This document shows positions 45,661 through 56,799 of a stretch of 64,000 nucleotides of DNA, in pieces. Position 1 is the first letter of the stretch; each line of letters begins with the position of its first letter. The translations under genes were made by a program, and so were the position numbers. The DNA is from Vandiemenella viatica. Its lineage: Eukaryota > Arthropoda > Insecta > Orthoptera > Morabidae. The stretch spans positions 7,378,001-7,442,000 of the forward strand of contig JARYHS010006964.1 of assembly GCA_031002005.1 (NCBI GenBank). The letters run 5' to 3'. Under the pieces are notes generated by a model. It was given only the letters and a program-made list of their open reading frames with translations, searched no databases and was not told the DNA's origin.

Positions 45661-47900
45661 TACAGCTATACATTCCCACTGCTGGCTGCCAATGCTAGAA
45701 CATAAAATACACTACAATAAGCATGTGGACATATTCTTAGTATATCAAAAATAAAATAAAACCAATTAGTTAGCAAATTTAAATTTAACTACGCTATATG
45801 CCATAGAATTATTATTGTAATTCAGGAAAAAAAATATGCAAGTGGCGATATTGCAGCCTTATGGATTTGAGAGATTTCAGTTTCATCGCTGTCCAAAACT
45901 GAGCTGTTAAAAAGGTAACATGTTCCTTGGGAAACTCCACAAAGGATTTCGGTAATGGAGCATTTCAACTCGGGGAACAGTCCTTTCCCCTTCAAACTAT
46001 CTATTTAATCCTTTTAAACATCTCTGGAAGATTAACATAGAGAGATCACCATTCATGATAGCAGTAAACATTCAATATTTCTCAGAATGTGTCGTTGTTT
46101 TTGCATGACAAAATCTACAGAGTTATGTTATCAACTCGATCGAGGAGGTACAATAGGCCCAGGTTCAAATGCCGGGAAGGTCCGTCCTTATTTTAATCAG
46201 TTTTAGGTGAATTTTTGATGGTTCCTTATCTCCGCCTCATGAACTATGCATTTCACGAACAGGAAGCTACAGTTTCACATTTTACATATAAATAACAGTT
46301 CTCTTGTTTCATATTCGAATAAGTTTTCTGTTATAATAAGTTTCCTTCATGTAGTTTAAAACATATGGATGGAAATACTGTCATCTTAAGGTGATCCAAA
46401 CAGCCTGCGTGGATCTGCTGTCACTGTATACAAATATGTATCAGAAGGTTAAATTGGAGTCATGTGCACTGTCGCATTAAATCATAATCAAGTTAAATGC
46501 CGATACATAATGAAGTCATCTATAAAATATGTTGTGTCAGTTCATAGAAAATCCCAACCGTTACGAGTCTTGGCTAAACAGATCATCAAAGTTTGAGACC
46601 AAACCCAAAGCTTACAATACGAATCAAGTTCTCATTTCAGCCAGAACGATTCAAGCGATCGCGACCTATGATCATTTTACTACTTAGTGGCTGCTGGTGA
46701 ATTTCATCAAGAAATATTTTTTCATGAGAATGAAGTTATAGAGGGCCGCGAGGTTACACCATTAGGAAACACAGCAGGGACATTGACCTGTGGAACTGGG
46801 ATGGTGGCAGGCAGCTGAAACAGATCTAAAGTAGCACAGATGACCACATCGGCATGGCTCAGGTTTGGTCGAAGCAGCCCGTCACTACGTGGGCGATAGT
46901 GGGAGGATGTGTCTAGGGATCTCTCCTGGGCTATCTCTTGCTCACAGCGTGCTCAAGCAATTTGATATAATCATCGAGAATTGCCTTTACCGTCAGCAAA
47001 CAAGGGATATCACCAGCAAGTAACCCGGGGCTTTGTACTGGAGGAGCTACAGATTTACACTAGGTTGTTAATCCACAAACCACACTTTCGCGGGTAGCTC
47101 GAAATAAAAGGTTATAAACTGTCAGTTACTTTATAACAAAAGCACTAGTTCATATAGCTACTAATATCGCAATTAGAAATGTTGTATGCCAATGTGTAAA
47201 TATATAAATTAACCAGTGTAGAGATGAAATAGCATGTTGGAACTTTACCCTGTAATGATCCTGTGATGAAATCTCCATCTGAAACTCAGATCAGCTCCTA
47301 ATTCACGGCTCCTGGAAGTTAATTCTGTCTGTTCTAACTGCTCGGCCTGACAGGGTCCAGCATACTGGTGACGATGTCTCTAACTATTAGTTCTCCTAAC
47401 TTCCCTGAAAATCAACGGAAAATATTCAGATTTCGCTAAGGGAACCCAATAACATGTATACAGGTCCAGTACATATTTCAGCCAGATCAGATCACCCAGT
47501 TGTACCTTTGACCCTTTACAGTACTTTTTCTCTGTCTGTGCAAATTTTCAGGTTCATTACTCTCTTCAGATTCAACATAAATATTTAAAATTTTATAGAA
47601 GGATGAAAATTAGGTCAAGTTTGTATTTCAGTTATATTGTTTCACGTGACCATTAACTTTGAATCTTTTACTATCCAGTGCGAGGTCTCTGTCTACTCAA
47701 AATATCTATTTTTATTATTTCTAAATTTTTTCAAACTATACTGATATTCCTCAAATTTTTCTGATCGAGCCATTATGGAGAAATACAGGTTAGATTCATA
47801 TTTCAACTATATCATGCATGTTGACATTTTCTTTGACCTCAATAATAAACATACAGGGCTATAAATGATTTAATCGATTTCACAAAATTAATGTAGCTAT
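45661..47900. other. 2.2 kb without a firm feature
   Basis: A B-box-like GGTTCAAATGCC at 46160 may mark a worn SINE. Nothing else is clear. Confidence 0.35.
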
Positions 47901-47919
47901 ATTATTAACACTCATATAG

Positions 47920-48110
47920 AAAAACTCAAAAAGTTTCTTTTTTGCATATATGTATGTGTCTCCTTATTCATTCTGCAGAAATCAAGTCGATGACCAAGTT
48001 CTTGAAACACTCGGTGCAACATGTCTGTATCAATCTGTTGAAAAAGCACTGTCGATGCCAGATCACAGTAGTGGTAGGTTTGTTGATAGAGGAGGCTCAA
48101 ACATTGAATC
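47920..48110 (-). pseudogene. C-terminal fragment of a Tc1/mariner-type transposase
   Basis: Minus-strand reading gives DTDMLHRVFQELGHRLDFCR, which resembles the tail 'DML-RVWQELDYRLDVCR-T-GAHIE' of insect Tc1/mariner transposases. Short and isolated; no TIRs were found. Confidence 0.45.
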
Positions 48111-49082
48111 TTTCACGCACCCCTGCATTAAAATCTGGTGGGCTTGGAGACGAAATGATCGGAATTTCTGATCTTCATCCCCACCACAACAGGTTCATTG
48201 GTTTATCTATCTCCTGCTCAAGAATTCACGAGCATAGTGATCAAGTGGGATGGTGCAAAAGTTTTGGAGTTTTTCGATGTGACTGTAAAGTTTTGTGACA
48301 ATATGGCAAATAATATAGCTACAGTAAGTTTGTGAAATCGCTTCAATCATTTATAATAATGTTTTGAATGGCGCAATAGTCTCTTTCAATGGAAAATGTC
48401 TGTCTTTAAGTCCCTTCGAACTCAACGAAATTTCTTCAGATCTTACAGAGCGAACCCCTAGTATGAAATGCACTTTATGTTTGTTTCTTCAGCCAGACCA
48501 GATCACGGCGTCTCACACCCTTTTCAGTTGATGTTTGTATTTCTTAATTCTCTACTTGTGTCATAACACTCTGTTAAATATGGATTGTAAATTTTTTGTG
48601 TTTTCTCGATGTTTTAGGCCACAGGTCTTTATAATTTTGAACATTTTATTTTATTTATGGTATATAATTCCACAGGCTTTAACAATCTTCACATAATGTA
48701 ATAAATAAGACGAAAATGGGACTATAATTTAATAATATAGTGATTTAGCAATACAAAGTTATAATTTGTATTCTGTGGAAATCTACATAACAATATTTCC
48801 TTGGGTTTATGAGCTGTTTGTTTATCTTCAACATGATAGGTATGACAGGGTGCTTGAAATAACTACTGCGAAAATCACTTTCCACTTCTTTATTTTTCAC
48901 ATGCGCTCTATAATAACATCGAATTCATCCAAAGATGTTAAGTACAAATATAAATAATATTCCAGCGATTAAGCTAATACACTTCCGAGAAATACTGACT
49001 GACATGGAGGAAGGAATATATGGAGACGAAATAACAGCCAAATCGGCGAAACCTCATTAAAAAAAAAACACTCTTCTCCTAC

Positions 49083-49093
49083 TGCGCATGCGC
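49083..49093 (+). promoter_or_regulatory. NRF-1/Ewg-type promoter motif
   Basis: The palindrome TGCGCATGCGC matches the NRF-1 (insect Erect wing) consensus YGCGCAYGCGCR. It is followed at 49094-49112 by GC-rich GGCGGCC-type words including GGCGGCCAT, a YY1/Pho-like core. The GC-rich island is unusual in this AT-rich region. It lies about 100 bp before a THAP start codon. Confidence 0.6.
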
Positions 49094-49194
49094 GGCGGCC
49101 ACTGGCGGCCATAGGAACCCCAAAACATTGGGCTGTTTGCACTGTGTATGCTGCTGTGAACATTTCATTTTCTAATATTTCAAAGTTTTTTATA

Positions 49195-49261
49195 ATGCCA
49201 AGTTGTGTTGCATATGGTTGCACAAACAGACAAGATAGGAAACAACCTGGAATAACGTTTC
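49195..49261 (+). CDS. Probable first coding exon of a THAP-domain protein
   Basis: ATG at 49195 encodes MPSCVAYGCTNRQDRKQPGI-TF, the N-terminal half of a THAP zinc finger (C-x4-C Cys pair of the C2CH site). The exon ends TTTC|GTAACT. The spare C in phase 1 would start the His or Arg that normally follows (F-H-R-F-P in many THAPs). The next in-frame codons after the donor reach TAA at once, as expected of intron. A GC-rich island with an NRF-1-type motif lies upstream. Downstream exons were not found in the window. Alternatives: a P-element-derived THAP or a chance match. THAP proteins bind DNA and often arise from P-type transposases. Confidence 0.6.
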
Positions 49262-49264
49262 GTA

Positions 49265-49970
49265 ACTAAATCACATTGAAATTATTGTTCTTGCAATGTT
49301 AATAGATAACTGCAAGATTAGATCCTATCTCTATAAATTTATTCATTGCTTTCAATAGGATGATATCTTTCTCAAATGTTTGTTGGTGTAGTAGTAGACA
49401 ATCAGCATATGTTACTACTTTGCACCTAAAAGGCTAGCCTTATTGTAAACAAGCGTTGAAAGTCTAATTTAAGTGGGTCAAGTTTACATCGTGAGACAGT
49501 GAAATGTGCATGCTTTAGTCCAGTTTCAGTTTACGCTGAAAGTGTACGATGAATTTAATTCTGATAATTTGTGCTGTGTGAACTACTAAACTTGATGAAG
49601 CAAATGTTGCTGTTAACCCAAAATGTTGTTCGCGATGTATTTAGATGCACATAGTTTGATTTTTTTAGCGGCTATATTGATGGAAATGTGGGTAGTTTGA
49701 AATGCGGCGTGTACTAGAAGGGTTCAAACAATTTATTTATTATTATTTGTTACTAATTTCATTAGCACTATGTTAGTGACACAATGTGTATCGCGATGTA
49801 AACAACTTCCATCTAAGCTTCTGACTTTTGATGTATGGTAAGAAGATAAATGCACTGATGTTGCTAGCAAATTTACATAGGCCACTAACAGTACAATATC
49901 TTCTGAGTAAGCTAAGAGGTCTTTTGAAGGGTTCAATTTTTTTTTTTAAAAGAAAAAGTTATAAATATTG
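49265..49970. other. AT-rich sequence, no feature recognised
   Basis: If the THAP exon is real this is intron. I found no exon that would supply the missing His-Arg-Phe-Pro continuation. Confidence 0.35.
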
Positions 49971-49972
49971 AC

Positions 49973-50402
49973 TTAACCTAACCTAACCACCCCAGTTTGG
50001 AAACAGCATATATCGAGAACTAAGCGAGATATCGAAAAAAATTATTCTTCATTTTCCATTTGTCTCGTCGTGTTACATAAGAATCTATCATCAAATTTGA
50101 TCTTAGGGAAATTTTTCTTCTGAATTTCAACCCGAAACTCCTCTCTCTCGAGAACTAAGCACGATATCAAAAAAATAATTATTCTTCATTTTTGATCTGT
50201 CTCGTCCAGTTACATAATAATCCATCATCAAATTGCTGTGCCACGGTTGTCTTATGATTCCCTTGAGGTTTTTGTGCCTTCTCCCCGTTTTTCTACGGCC
50301 AAGCAATATGGTGGCCTCCCCACTCCACTTCTCTCCACCCGGTTTCACTCCAGTGCGTGGTGAAGGTCCCTTGCGTCGTCTCCATATATTCCTTCCTCCA
50401 TG
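49973..50402 (+). repeat. Dispersed repeat with internal 88-bp direct repeat
   Basis: Starts with a short CCTAA run (TTAACCTAACCTAACC). TCGAGAACTAAGC-GATATC-AAAATTATTCTTCATTTT occurs at about 50007 and again at about 50147. The right part (50340-50401) matches the first 76 bases of the window. Both copies of the family therefore lie near TTAGG-type sequence. Confidence 0.65.
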
Positions 50403-50558
50403 CTGACTGACAACTTACTCTAAAAAACTAAACTTTTCTCTGCTGTTCTCTTTATATAGACGCTACATAAATTTCCAGAAAAACTCAGAGAGTTCCGACC
50501 GACGTTTCTCGAATTCTAACAATACTTAAACAATTAACCCTTTGACTGCTGATGACGG

Positions 50559-50700
50559 GTATAGCCGCAGCCGTCGCATTTCCCCTGAGTGCTGATGACG
50601 AGATAAGCCGCACCCGCCTGCCGCTACCTGTGTGCTGATGACGAGATAAGCCGCACCCGCCTGCCGCTACCTGTGTGCTGATGACGAATATAGACGCGCC
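50559..50700 (+). repeat. 43-bp subterminal tandem repeat of the piggyBac-like element
   Basis: GCTGATGACGAGATAAGCCG-CACCCGCCTGCCGCTACCTGTGT repeats twice in full with a 43-bp period. Partial copies stand on each side, each beginning GCTGATGACG. The unit overlaps the TIR (CCCTTTGACTGCTGATGACG). Confidence 0.88.
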
Positions 50701-50910
50701 GCTACCTGAGTCGTAAAGCGGACTTCTCGCCACATTTCTCAATAGCCTTTGCAGTTTTGGTCGCTAGCTTATCGTACGAATGTTTGTCTGCTGGGAGCCT
50801 AGGCTTCGCTCTACAGTTCACTGTTCAACGAAAATTACATCAGTGTTCTTTGTGTCCTGTATTTTATAAAGAAAATTGAAAGACGTCGTGAGTGCATTGA
50901 GGAATAAATC

Positions 50911-51510
50911 ATGGAGATTCTTACGATGAGCGCCACTGAGGATGAACTACTTCATTTTGATGGAAGTGATAGCTTTTCCACAAAATCGGAAAGCTGTATT
51001 CCTAAAACATACTCGTCAGGAGGGGTGACAATGCAGTCTCATGTTTCAACAAGTTAGTTGTTCTGAAGAATCAGAAAGTGATAGTGAAACGGCTACGAAG
51101 AAATTACTTCTTGGCGATAAATCTAACTAGAAAATCATTTTCGTCCAGTTAGTCACGCATTTGATGTTACACTATTGGGACATGCGTGTCAAATAGGGAA
51201 TGTGTCAAGTATTCTGTCAGTTTTCATGTTATTTCTTACAGAAGAACTGACGAAATATATAGCTGATGAAAAGAATCGGTTTTGTATAACCACTATGAAG
51301 AATACTCCAGAATCAGAGCTTTCTCGAATATCAAAGTGGAAAGATACTGGATATGATGAAATGTATTGTTTCAGAGCTATTTGTCTTCTGATGCCTAGCG
51401 TGAAAAAAATTGAAAATTAGGGAATATTGGACCAGAGATGTCCTTCTAAATACTCCAATTTTTAGTGAACTTATGTCCAGATACCGCTTTTTGATACTCT
51501 GGTGAGGTTT
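50911..51510 (+). pseudogene. piggyBac-type transposase, N-terminal half, broken
   Basis: ATG 50911 opens an acidic N-terminus (MSATEDELLHFDGSDSFSTK) that stops at 51055. In the next frame SEESESDSETATKK follows. From 51190, LSVFMLFLTEELTKYIADEK-NRFC is the 'F--LFF-DEL---IV-ETNRYA' segment. EMYCFRAICLLMPSVKK and YWTRDVLLNTPIFSELMSRYRF match the segment leading to the first catalytic Asp. The gene is then cut by a MITE fragment, and the catalytic core and C-terminus are gone. Confidence 0.8.
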
Positions 51511-51523
51511 CGTGCGATTTCGC

Positions 51524-51575
51524 CGCAACCCGCCCCCCCCCCCCTCTATTTCACATCACGTAATTAATGGACAGA
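51524..51575 (-). mobile_element. Terminal fragment of the G-rich MITE family
   Basis: A run of about 13 C followed by TCTATTTCACATCACGTAAT-TAATGGACAG. In reverse complement this is the left end of the 10319 and 54235 elements. Only one end remains. Confidence 0.6.
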
Positions 51576-52311
51576 CACTTCATATCTTAGAAATGAAAAA
51601 TCTGTTGAGTACTTATGTGGAACAAATTTCATCAAAGAAACAAAATTGCGTATAATCGGGTAATTACAAAGCGCAGCAAACATTCAGTCATCGAGATATT
51701 TTGGGTGTCTACATCTACAAAGATATTCCGGAAACCAAATGTGTGGGGGAGGCTGCTTGAACAATTATCATTTTAAGGTCTCTTTCTATATTCGTGAATA
51801 GCGCGAGGAAAAAACGGATGGCTTTAACTCTCTGTATGAGTTCGAATATCTCTAATTTTACAGTGGTGGTCTGAACGCGGTATGTAAGTGTGGAATACAA
51901 TATTTCTATCATTTTTTTCGAATCAACAATAACACTCTAATACAGTAAGGGACCTACAGAAACTGCCAAGAAAGAACTGTAAACTATTGACGTAAATTTA
52001 AGAATCACTACGCTTTCGACAAAAGCTGCAAAAATCGAGAGAAAAATGCAAGCAAGAAATAATTATTAGTTATGAAAAATAGGGTTAATGATTCAGTTTT
52101 ATTCTGTAGTAATTTATTTGCAGAGAAACTATGTAGTGAGAGCATTTATTCTGTATCAGTCGTGAGAGGTCACAGTGCTTCGCCAGAAACATTCAGCACA
52201 GGGCGGGTGGAGCCGCTCGGACGGCTCCGTCCCCAGGGATAATCACTTAGCGCAGGTAGCAGGCCACAGCGCGGCAGGTACACGATCCGCCGGCAGCAGT
52301 CAAAGGGTTAA

Positions 52312-53035
52312 AATAACATTAAAGCAATCAAGATTCATACAATAACAATAACAATCATTATGGAACACATAGAAATAAAAATAAAAGATATTTACAGGTG
52401 TTTAGAAACAAAATTATCAACGTAATCCAGATAAACAAGTGAGAATTGTCCTCCAAACATCGTGGCTCACCTGAACTATTACAATTACAAACTTGTAATT
52501 TATATTTCATGCATAATACTGTCCTTGGACATATTATTATCATTAATGTAGTTTATTTCCATAAAACAATGTTTGTTTAAACAAATTCACAATTAAATAC
52601 ATGAAAACTATACAATCATAATTAATTAGCTCCCAACTTGCTATATACAAGTCTAAAAATACAATATCATAATGGTCTGGTTCTGAGGGCCATTACAACT
52701 GGCTCGTTAAAGATCTTCCTATTCTCCGTCAAAACCCGTTGTGTGGCATTGTGCGAAGTGGTCGTCTGTTTGATTAGGATCTTCACAGTCGCTTTCTGGT
52801 GGATCGAGGATTATCCATTTATAGAGAGTGCTTCCACTCCTTGTTTTTATACGATTTTTATGGCACCAGATATTTCTAAGAAGCTTTATACTATACTGAA
52901 TTTGGTTGGAATGCTCAATATCCAGAAGTTTGAAAGTGTGTGACGTCCATTTTCCCTTCCACACTATTTCGTTGGAGAACGTGCCGCGTCATCTCTGTTC
53001 TAATTGGATTTCTATATTTAAGCAGTGATGGTGTT
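52312..53035. other. AT-rich sequence, nothing recognised
   Basis: Short overlapping open frames on both strands at 52640-52960 show no family resemblance. Confidence 0.35.
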
Positions 53036-53039
53036 AATG

Positions 53040-53260
53040 TGGTAGTGTGGAATGGACTGAGCGTGATGTGGCCTCGCATTCGGGAACACGTGGATTTGAA
53101 TCCCTGCTGGACTATCCAGATTTGGTTTTTCCATGGTTTCCCCAAATCACTCCAGGCGAATACCGGGATGGTTCCTTCAAATGTCCATGGTAAAATTCCT
53201 TACCATTCCTGGCACCCACTCCTTTAATGACTTCAACGTCGACAAGGAGTAAAGCTATAA
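53040..53260 (+). mobile_element. SINE family A
   Basis: The head is worn (GAGCGTGATGTGGCCTCGCA, GTGGATTTGAATCCCTG). The body (CCAGATTTGGTTTTTCCATGG, CCCAAATCACTCCAGGCGAA) ends GACTTCAACGTCGACAAGGAG. Confidence 0.82.
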
Positions 53261-53559
53261 TTAAAATAAGAAAATTCAGTTATAAGTTTGTGATGTATTT
53301 GGGGATTTCACATTTCAACAGTTCTTTGCTATCTACATAATTATGATGGAGCAACATTCGAAAGTGCTTAGAGCCACTTTTCTTTAAGTTTGTTTTAGTG
53401 TTCCTTTTATGGTTTTCTGGCACGAGAGCTTACCTGCATATTAGTGGATGCAGTTCACAGAGTGGTTGATGTCACCATCCCTCTCCTAGTCCCAATATTG
53501 CTAGTTCTCTCATCACATTGTTTGTGGTATTCAGTTCTTGTGTTGCATTTTCAAGCTAT

Positions 53560-53885
53560 ATGTTGTAAGTTAGGAAGAGCTTGAAGATGACTCCTAGGTA
53601 TTTCAGAGAGAATTTATGCGTGATTTTCTTTTGGTGGAATATAATTTTCATTAATCAGCATTGTGCAGGTGGAAGGCACACACTTCTGTATTGGAAGGAT
53701 TCAGGTGTAATATCAAATTCATTTTGAATTGGTTCAGAAACTCCAGTTCTCTTGTTACAGCTTCCTCAGAATCTTCAAAAACATTGCTTCAATAGGTTAT
53801 AGGCTTGTCACCTGCATAACTGATACTCACTTTCCTAGAGATTGAAGAGTTTGGGAGATAGTATGGATCCTTGAGGTAGGCAGTT
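53560..53885 (-). pseudogene. LINE RT fragment
   Basis: On the minus strand, LPQGSILSPKLFNL (RT block B) starts next to a 20-base T tract at 53884. It is followed by a damaged catalytic box (QLCR, frame-shifted YAGD), TEVCAFHL and FSLKYLGVIF, the palm-thumb order of non-LTR RTs. Confidence 0.6.
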
Positions 53886-54234
53886 TTTTTTTTTTTTTTT
53901 ATATAGTGTATTCCTTCACCTAGCCTGTCCAGAGGTGACCCTTACATAGTGATCGCAGAACATGTTTTCTAGGTGCCCAGCGAATCATTATCCATGTTTG
54001 AGTTAAAGCAATCTAACCAGTTAGAGTCATACAAAGCTAACAGCTGCTCACTAATTGAATTTTACATCGTTTTCAGTGAAGTTGTGTTATGTTACTAGTT
54101 TCACTCTTTACTAAAAGCTATTGTATTATCATCTTTTGATATTATTTATTATATCATGTAATACAGCGTATTATAGGATATTATGTCTTACAGCATAGTT
54201 ATAGCTGAATGCATCAAATACTTGTTCATACTTA

Positions 54235-54628
54235 GGGAGCGTACATTAATAATGTGATGTGAAATAGGGAGGGGGTCCGTCGAAATCTCACTAAACCTCA
54301 CCATGAAGGAGGGTGGGAGGGTCAACAGAAAACTCACGTGAGATTTTGAAATTCTTGAAGTATGGTAGAGCTTCTAAAATTTACTGTAGTGGGGAGAGGG
54401 TATATGGTCTAAAAACCGACCTTAGGAGGAGGAGGGGGTATAACCGCCCTTGGAAGCTTAAGACCTAAAGAAAAAAAGTTACCAGGTCGATTAGTAGGGG
54501 GGGGGGGATCTCCGTCAAAATCTCACTTCATTTTAGAGAGGGGGTCCGACCAGATCCCTCGAAGTCTCACGAGGGGGAGGGGGTTTCCGGAATTCTGGAA
54601 AAACACCTCACATTATTAATGGATGCCC
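54235..54628. mobile_element. G-rich MITE, second subfamily, full copy
   Basis: GGGAGCGTACATTAATAATG-TGATGTG and the complement CACATTATTAATGGATGCCC at the other end. ACTTA stands on each side (54230-54234, 54629-54633), a possible 5-bp duplication. The interior has repeated GGAGGGGG words. It lies about 170 bp before a zinc-finger exon. Confidence 0.78.
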
Positions 54629-54796
54629 ACTTACACTGCTGTTTCTGATGGAAATCTCAACACCAATTTTTTGTATTGGACTCTAAAATCATATTTATCT
54701 TATTTTTTTTTTAGTATAACATGTTTTTATATATTTTTCTTTTAATTTTGCAACTCTTCTGTATAGAGGAAATAACAGAACTTTTTTTCTTTTCAG

Positions 54797-55379
54797 AGCG
54801 GAATTCGTCTTTGAAGAAATTGTTTTACATCTATTCTGTGGCTAGAAGAATGGAACTGTATTGAAATACTGTCGAAGTGAACAGATATTTACACGTTCTT
54901 CCATAATCCATGTTTCTCAGTTCCAGAATGAGTAGTGACAATAACAGCCATCAGGACAACAGTAGCTTCACAGATGTTAAATGCCCTATACGGTTAACAT
55001 GTGCTGTTTGCTTGCAGCTTTTCTCCTCATATAATTTGTTGATTACTCATGTTTTCAGCCATTATACACATTTAATTGTACCATCACATGCCTGCAAACA
55101 ATGTAGTCATATTTTTTCAAATAAGTCTATATTTTATATGCACATGAATAACAGAAATCTTTTGAAAGACCCATTCTCTCATCTTTCATGTGCATCTTGT
55201 AAGCATGTCTTTCCATCAAAGTATGTTCTGATAAGACATGTATTCCATCACATAGCAGCTGCTTCTCATCCAGTTAATATTTGCAGAAATTGCTCCATAG
55301 TATTTAAAAATCCAAGTGCCCTTCAGCTTCACAAATGCCAGAGCAGAGCTTTGCCACTACCACCATCTTTACAGTTGAG
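54797..55379 (+). CDS. Zinc-finger gene 2, first coding exon
   Basis: The exon starts after a strong acceptor (CTTTTTTTCTTTTCAG), so a non-coding exon must lie upstream. Coding starts at ATG 54910, or 54928, after an in-frame TAA at 54904. The Ser/Asn-rich lead (MSSDNNSHQDNSSFTD) is followed by four finger modules in the same alternation as gene 1: CAVC...F...LITHVFSH, CKQCSHIF...H, CASC...F...LIRHVFHH and CRNCSIVF...LQLHKC. The donor GAG|GTAAGA leaves phase 2 (AG), which fits the exon at 61285 (AG+G, Arg, then SQDEF). The family resemblance to 23025 and 61285 is clear. DNA or protein binding is inferred. Confidence 0.75.
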
Positions 55380-56280
55380 GTAAGACAATGTTTGAATTTT
55401 ATTCTTAATTTTTACACATTTTCATTATTACTAAACCTAGTAAAGTATAATTTTTATTATATTACCTATTTCACATAGGAATGGCTAAATTGTCTTATAT
55501 TTTTGGTATTTAACTCTTAGGTAAAACTTTTTTGTGATTATAACATTCCTGAAATATGGTGTAAAAACACTCGTCTCATTTTGCTGTTTATTTGAAAGTA
55601 TCGTAGCAATATTCAATGCAAACAAATATTTCATTTTTGCATATTGTTGCATATTGACAAATTTATGGTTGATTATATATTATAGATAAGAACGGAGAGT
55701 AGGACCATTATATATGAAAACAATAATACAGTCAAGTAATATGTCTCCTCCTCAAAAGATCCCTTTCCAATTTTTATCATTTTTTTCCCATACAATAATT
55801 TTAATTTGAATACAAATTAAGCTTCAGAAACTTATGTAAGAACCTCTAAATATAAACTGAAATCAAAACTTGATTCATGGTTAGGTGTAGACTTTCGATT
55901 GAAATTTATTTGTACAAATTTGAAGATAGATTTCAACAGTGCTTCGTTAAACTTCAATAGACAAATATATAGTGGTAATATATATATATATTATTATCTC
56001 TACTATCTATATTTCATATATTCTCATATTTTATATTCACTTATATTTTTTCAAATTTTTTGTATCTGTTTCCTGACTCAGTTATTATTTTGTTCTACCG
56101 CTTTCAATGATAATATACCGTCAACAGTATCGATCCAATATTTGAGCTTCCTCCACCCTAATACACTACCATCTGCTCTGGCCATGCCATTTACGAGATG
56201 GCCATATCTGTGTACACATCCGACACCGCCTTGTGTATCACTTTTGTATGAATAAGGCTGCACGGTGATAATGTTGCACT

Positions 56281-56665
56281 TTTTTTGTTTTTTTTGTGTT
56301 CATTGTTACCAGCCACCTTCATCTGTGGGCAGTGTTGGGTCATATTTCCCTATCCTTCTTTAGTTTTACTGCCTTAAAAATTATATATATATATGTATAT
56401 ATATAAATAAGGAAGGGTAGCAAATTAAGACCAAACACTTACCACACACAGACGATGGCAGCTGGGTATGATGAACACAAAAAAAGACAAACATATGAGA
56501 CACTGGGTGGAACCATACATGCACACATTAAGGGGACATCAGCATGTGCAAATCAGGCTTGTGACTCTTGAGTTTGTATTCTTTTTGTATTTGTCATTCC
56601 CAACTGCCATTGTCTGTGGTAAGTGTTGGGTCATATTTCCATATCTTTCCTTAGTTTCACAGCCA
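56281..56665. repeat. Triplicated ~85-bp unit, middle copy inverted
   Basis: AGTGTTGGGTCATATTTCC with flanking CCAGCCACCTTCATCTGTG/CCAACTGCCATTGTCTGTG occurs at 56290-56372 and 56578-56664. The inverse (CACAGACGATGGCAGCTGGG) is at 56450. An AT microsatellite lies between. Nature unknown. Confidence 0.6.
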
Positions 56666-56799
56666 TAATGCATTTTCCAGCTCATTGTTATTAAATGTAT
56701 ATTACAATTCAATCAAGTGTATCATAAAATTTGAACTGCAACATAAAATAGATGCTGTTTGCTATGATATACAACAAAATAAAGTGTGACAGTTTGTCT

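Larger units (their letters stand above)
50538..52307 (+). mobile_element. piggyBac-like element with intact ends
   Basis: TTAA at 50534-50537 and 52308-52311 flank CCCTTTGACTGCTG and its exact complement (14-bp TIR). The 1770-bp element has a 43-bp subterminal tandem repeat on the left, a broken transposase N-terminal half and a MITE fragment at 51524. The right subterminal region is GC-rich (GGCGGGTGGAGCCGCTCGGA). Confidence 0.92.

Noticed and set aside
46741..46990. Translation TIRKHSRDIDLWNWDGGRQL as a Penelope-type tail
   Set aside because: One short resemblance with no supporting GIY-YIG motif nearby.
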